The notes under the pieces: generated by a model
Told to the model about the DNA's origin: nothing
Databases searched by the model: none
Seen by the model: the letters and a program-made list of their open reading frames with translations, nothing else
Program-made: the position numbers and the translations under genes
In this document: positions 5,593-8,181 of the stretch, piece after piece
Layout: the number at the start of each line of letters is the position of its first letter
Numbering within the stretch: the stretch's first letter is position 1
Source: an uncultured Clostridia bacterium
GTDB lineage: Bacteria > Bacillota > Clostridia > Christensenellales > Borkfalkiaceae
Length of the DNA: 8,181 nt
Direction of reading: 5' to 3'
Assembly: GCA_947629845.1 (NCBI GenBank)
Contig: CANRFD010000061.1
Span: 1 to 8,181, forward strand

Positions 5593-6160
5593 CGTTTACT
5601 CCCTGTTTTTCGGGGTTTTGCTCTTCTTTTTCCCCGTATTCGTCTACGTAGACGGGTATGTGGACGCGGCGGAGAACAAGGCGTGGTTCGCTCTTTGCCT
5701 GTACAGAAGGCTCAAGGTATTCGGCGGATACGCCCAGCTCCGTCCCGACGGCGTTGCCGTCCATCTCACCGAAAAGAAGGCGGTCTTTGTGCCGTATGCC
5801 GAAATGAGCGACACGCGCAAAAAGTTCGAGATCACAAAGGGCTTCCAGCTCTGGCGGCTGCATCAGGTCATCGAGGTGAACGGGGCGGAAAAGCTCTACG
5901 GCGTCATGCTCGCGGCCGCCCTGACGTCGTCGGTCTCCGCGGCGTTTTCCGTCATCCGGACGAGGTATCCCTTCGTTTCGCTCAAAAACACCGTGCTACT
6001 CACGGAAGATCGTGTGCTCAAGCTCTCTCTGCAGGCGGCAACCGTATTCAACGGCTTTATTCTGACGATAGCAATCGTCAAAAAAATATTGGAGGCGATC
6101 ATAAATTGGATAAGAGAAAAAAAATCGACGGCATCATGGAAAAGACAGCCGAACAGCTGA
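5579..6160 (+). CDS. DUF2953 (YtfI-like) membrane protein
   Basis: A 193-residue protein with an N-terminal membrane helix (about 4-23) and a second hydrophobic segment near the C-terminus (about 157-178). The middle resembles the DUF2953/YtfI family: a beta-rich stretch after the first helix, a GVMLAAALTSSVSAAF helix (108-123), and a late segment on the pattern PFVSLKNTVLLTEDRVLKLSLQ (131-152). Position is the best support: YtfI is encoded directly upstream of YtfJ/GerW in B. subtilis and many clostridia, and the same pair is seen here with a 55-base overlap. The function of the family is not established; a sporulation or germination role is inferred from context. ATG 5579 has no Shine-Dalgarno site and lies within a hairpin arm; no better in-frame start exists nearby, so leaderless initiation is possible. 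The last residues (KKSTASWKRQPNS) look non-conserved and are encoded where gerW begins. Confidence 0.65.
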   Translation: MGELFVYSLFFGVLLFFFPVFVYVDGYVDAAENKAWFALCLYRRLKVFGGYAQLRPDGVAVHLTEKKAVFVPYAEMSDTRKKFEITKGFQLWRLHQVIEVNGAEKLYGVMLAAALTSSVSAAFSVIRTRYPFVSLKNTVLLTEDRVLKLSLQAATVFNGFILTIAIVKKILEAIINWIREKKSTASWKRQPNS

Positions 6161-6486
6161 CGGGGCTCATCGACGTAAACACCGTCATCGGCAAGCCCGT
6201 GTACTCCGCGAGCGGCGCACAGATCATACCCTTCACCAAGGTGACGATGGGGTATCTGTCGGGAGGCGGCGAGTACGGCGAAGTAAAGGCCATCAAGGAG
6301 GACGAATGCTACCCGTTCGCGGGCGGCGCGGGAACGGTCGTCAACATCAAACCCGCGGGCTTTCTCATCGACGACGGGAAGGAATGCCGCGTGGTGCGCA
6401 TCACCGACGACCCATTGGACGGGCTCATCGAAAAGGCGGGCGAGATCATCGGGAAGTGTGTGAATAAGGCAAATGACGCGGAATAA
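6106..6486 (+). CDS. gerW: Sporulation/germination protein YtfJ (GerW family)
   Basis: A 126-residue protein of the GerW (YtfJ) family. Recognisable blocks: LIDVNTVIGKPVYSASGAQIIP (21-42), the glycine-rich VTMGYLSGGGEYGE (46-59), YPFAGGAGTVVNIKPAGFLI (69-88) and a C-terminal helix pair (about 103-119). In B. subtilis the protein is made in the forespore and is needed for normal germination through particular receptors; its biochemical activity is unknown. The start is taken as TTG 6106, because GGAGG (6091-6095) lies ten bases upstream and because the segment IDGIMEKT, which matches the family N-terminus, would be cut by starting at ATG 6136. ATG 6136 (116 residues) has only a poor upstream site and remains the alternative. 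The gene overlaps the DUF2953 gene upstream by 55 bases and the carboxypeptidase gene downstream by 14, which points to coupled translation. Confidence 0.88.
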   Translation: MDKRKKIDGIMEKTAEQLTGLIDVNTVIGKPVYSASGAQIIPFTKVTMGYLSGGGEYGEVKAIKEDECYPFAGGAGTVVNIKPAGFLIDDGKECRVVRITDDPLDGLIEKAGEIIGKCVNKANDAE

Positions 6487-7477
6487 ATTTATCATCCTGT
6501 TGCTTGCGCTCGCGCTGCTCCTCGCGCCGCTCATTCCCGTCTCGCGCACGGCGCACGCCGCGGCGGCCTCGGAGGGCAGGGCGGAATGCGTCGTGGAGGT
6601 CTCCTCGCGCCGCGTTCTGCACGAAAAAAACGCCCGTACCGACCTCCCGATGGCGAGCACGACCAAGATCCTTACCGCCATCCTCGTCATCGACGACTGC
6701 GACCTCGACGAGGAAGTCTGCATCCCGCCGCAGGCCGCGGGGGTGGAGGGCTCCAGCGTCTACCTGAAGGCGGGCGACGTCTACACCGTGCGCGATCTCC
6801 TGTACGGGCTCATGCTCCGCTCGGGGAACGACTGCGCCGTCGCGCTCGCCCTTCACCACAGCGGCAGCGTGGAGGCGTTCGCACAGGCGATGAACGAAAA
6901 AGCGGCGCTCCTCGGCGCCGAAAACAGCAAATTCGTCAATCCCCACGGGCTGCCGGATAAACGCCACTACACGACGGCGCGCGACCTCGCGCTCATCGCC
7001 GCCTACGCAATGGAGGATCCGACCTTCAAAGAGATCGTCTCCTGCCGCTTCTACGAGCCCCGCAAGTGGAAAAACAAGAACAAGATGCTGTCGAATTACG
7101 AGGGCGCGATCGGGGTAAAGACGGGCTTCACGACAGCGGCAGGCAGGTGCCTCGTCACGAGCGCGGAGCGCGGCGGCATGAAGCTCGTCTCCGTCGTCCT
7201 CGACTGCCCGCAGATGTACGAACGCTCGGCGGAGCTCCTCGACGCCGCCTTCGTGGCATACCGTTTGCAGACGCTCTGCGACACGTCCGTCCCCGTGCGG
7301 GGCTACGCCGTCCGCCGCGCATTCGCCTATCCGCTCACGGAGGAGGAAAGCGCGCGCGTCCGCACCGAGGTCGAACTGCGCGAGCCCTTGCCCGAAGCGT
7401 CGGGGGAAATCGCCGGGCTGATGAAAATATACCTCGAAAACAACTTGCTTTTTTCGCAGAATTTGTATATCATTTAA
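6473..7477 (+). CDS. dacB: D-Ala-D-Ala carboxypeptidase (peptidase S11, DacB-type)
   Basis: A 334-residue secreted DD-carboxypeptidase. The signal peptide is clear (MTRNK, leucine-rich core, cleavage near AHA at 28-29). Active-site motifs: Ser62-Thr-Thr-Lys65 (SxxK), Ser117-Gly-Asn119 (SxN) and Lys216-Thr-Gly (KTG), each in the usual context (MASTTKILTA, LRSGNDCAVA, GVKTGFTTAAG). A compact PBP5-like C-terminal domain follows (about 270-333), and the protein stops there, with no C-terminal amphipathic anchor; B. subtilis DacB has 382 residues. The position between gerW and rluB matches clostridial dacB, the sporulation enzyme that trims cortex peptidoglycan, hence the symbol; by sequence alone it is just an S11 enzyme. 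ATG 6473 has a weak AAGG three bases upstream and overlaps the end of gerW, so translation is probably coupled. It is distinct in sequence from the other S11 enzyme at 1335-2495. Confidence 0.92.
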   Translation: MTRNKFIILLLALALLLAPLIPVSRTAHAAAASEGRAECVVEVSSRRVLHEKNARTDLPMASTTKILTAILVIDDCDLDEEVCIPPQAAGVEGSSVYLKAGDVYTVRDLLYGLMLRSGNDCAVALALHHSGSVEAFAQAMNEKAALLGAENSKFVNPHGLPDKRHYTTARDLALIAAYAMEDPTFKEIVSCRFYEPRKWKNKNKMLSNYEGAIGVKTGFTTAAGRCLVTSAERGGMKLVSVVLDCPQMYERSAELLDAAFVAYRLQTLCDTSVPVRGYAVRRAFAYPLTEEESARVRTEVELREPLPEASGEIAGLMKIYLENNLLFSQNLYII

Positions 7478-7490
7478 GAGAACAAATTCT
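7445..7490 (+). promoter_or_regulatory. Inverted repeat and possible promoter before rluB
   Basis: AGAATTTGT (7458-7466) and ACAAATTCT (7482-7490) form a perfect nine-base inverted repeat around 15 bases that include the dacB stop codon. No T-tract follows, so it is not a terminator. It abuts the rluB Shine-Dalgarno site. Within the same stretch TTGCTT (7445-7450) and TATCAT (7468-7473), 17 bases apart, could be a sigma-A promoter giving rluB its own transcript, in which case the repeat would sit like an operator. Both readings are weak. Confidence 0.3.
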
Positions 7491-7502
7491 ACGGAGCAAA
7501 CC

Positions 7503-8181
7503 ATGCGCATCAACAAATTTCTTGCCGAACAGGGCGTTGCGTCCCGCCGCGGCAGCGACGAGATCATCGCAGAGGGCAGGGTGACGATCAACGGAAAACC
7601 CGCAAAGGCGGGGGACGACGTCACGGAGAGCGACGCCGTCATGCTCGACGGCAAACTGCTCTCGCACAAGGTCAAATTCGAATATTACCTGCTCAACAAG
7701 CCCAAGGGATGCGTGTGCACCGTCTCGGACGACAAGGGAAGAAAGACGGTGATGGATCTCCTGCCCGCAGGCGCAGGCCACGTCGTCCCCGTCGGCAGGC
7801 TCGACTACGATACGGAGGGGCTGCTGATCCTGACGAACGACGGCGACCTCGCGTACCGTCTCACGTCGCCGATGAACGAGATCCCCAAGACCTATCTCGT
7901 GCGCGTGGAGGGCACGGTCACGCCCGTCCAGCTCAACCGCCTGCGCGCGGGCGTGGAGATCGAAAAGGGTGTCGTCACAAAGAAGTGCAAGATCGCCGTC
8001 GCCGAAACGAGCAAGGCCTACACCAAGCTGCACGTTACGCTCACCGAGGGCAAAAACAGGGAGATACGCAAGATGTTCGAGGTCGTTGGGAAGCACGTCG
8101 ACTTTCTGAAGCGGGTGAAGGTGGGGGAGCTGACCCTTACGGGGCTCGACCGCGGCGCCTGCCGCAAACTCACCCCCGAAG
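7503..8181 (+). CDS. rluB: 23S rRNA pseudouridine synthase RluB (3' end outside window)
   Basis: The frame is open from ATG 7503 to the window edge, 226 residues with no stop; family members are usually about 240, so only a short tail is missing. An S4 RNA-binding domain covers about 1-55 (MRINKFLAEQGVASRR, GRVTINGK). The RsuA/RluB-type catalytic domain follows, with LLNKPKG (63-69), the active-site motif GRLDYDTEGLLILTNDG (98-114; catalytic Asp101), the KTYLVRV strand (129-135) and the late motif LTEGKNREIRKMF (180-192). Known role: isomerises a uridine in helix 89 of 23S rRNA (U2605 in E. coli numbering) to pseudouridine. The start has GGAG (7493-7496) six bases upstream. It lies 25 bases after the dacB-type gene; in B. 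subtilis spmA and spmB lie between these two genes. Distinguishing RluB from RluE or RsuA rests on the S4 domain, length and synteny. Confidence 0.93.
   Translation, partial: MRINKFLAEQGVASRRGSDEIIAEGRVTINGKPAKAGDDVTESDAVMLDGKLLSHKVKFEYYLLNKPKGCVCTVSDDKGRKTVMDLLPAGAGHVVPVGRLDYDTEGLLILTNDGDLAYRLTSPMNEIPKTYLVRVEGTVTPVQLNRLRAGVEIEKGVVTKKCKIAVAETSKAYTKLHVTLTEGKNREIRKMFEVVGKHVDFLKRVKVGELTLTGLDRGACRKLTPE

Noticed and set aside
4775..5863. Long open frame on the minus strand (362 codons) opposite scpB and the DUF2953 gene
   Set aside because: It spans two well-supported + strand genes and the hairpin between them, its translation matches no family I recognise, and such antisense frames are expected in GC-rich DNA.
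6446..7675. Long open frame on the minus strand (409 codons) opposite the dacB-type gene and rluB
   Set aside because: The + strand has complete catalytic motifs (SxxK, SxN, KTG, S4 domain) across the same bases; the minus frame is low-complexity and unrecognisable.
1..8181. Mobile elements, CRISPR arrays, tRNA genes, phage genes
   Set aside because: No direct repeats with regular spacing, no transposase or integrase motifs and no cloverleaf sequence were seen; the longest gap between genes is about 115 bases.

Overview
The window is a dense run of chromosomal genes, all on the + strand, from an endospore-forming member of the Clostridia (Bacillota). The evidence is the gene content: SpoIVB, a SpoIIM-like protein, a YtfJ/GerW-type sporulation protein and two low-molecular-weight D-Ala-D-Ala carboxypeptidases, together with lysA, scpA, scpB and rluB. 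The DNA is GC-rich (about 60% by eye), and the gaps between genes are AT-rich. This suggests a high-GC clostridial lineage; I cannot name the genus. I see no mobile element, tRNA, rRNA or CRISPR array.

Layout: (1) the C-terminal two thirds of spoIVB (1-654); (2) a spoIIM-like membrane protein gene followed by a secreted S11 DD-carboxypeptidase, ending in a strong terminator (2524-2563); (3) lysA alone, with a near-consensus sigma-A promoter directly against its start codon and its own terminator (3941-3991); (4) scpA-scpB, overlapping genes with strong Shine-Dalgarno sites and TTG starts, driven by a promoter that begins inside the lysA terminator; (5) a DUF2953 (YtfI-like) gene, gerW/ytfJ, a dacB-type carboxypeptidase and rluB, tightly packed or overlapping; rluB runs off the right edge about ten codons short of its usual end.

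The genes form two themes. One is sporulation and spore envelope: SpoIVB is the forespore signalling protease that triggers SpoIVFB and sigma-K activation; SpoIIM belongs to the engulfment DMP complex; GerW acts in germination; the two carboxypeptidases trim peptidoglycan peptides, the dacB-type one probably in spore cortex. LysA makes lysine from meso-diaminopimelate, the cross-linking residue of this wall. The other is housekeeping: condensin subunits ScpA/ScpB and the 23S rRNA pseudouridine synthase RluB.

I do not see a wholly new biological system. The most unusual signal is regulatory. Hairpins with T-tracts lie directly over the start codons of two sporulation genes (spoIIM-like at 676-712, DUF2953 at 5559-5592). 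In both, the ATG is in the 3' arm, a CATAT box resembling a sporulation-sigma -10 lies 12-13 bases upstream of the ATG, and neither ATG has a well-placed Shine-Dalgarno site. lysA also appears to be leaderless. Synteny differs from the textbook order: spo0A does not follow spoIVB, and spmA/spmB are absent between dacB and rluB.
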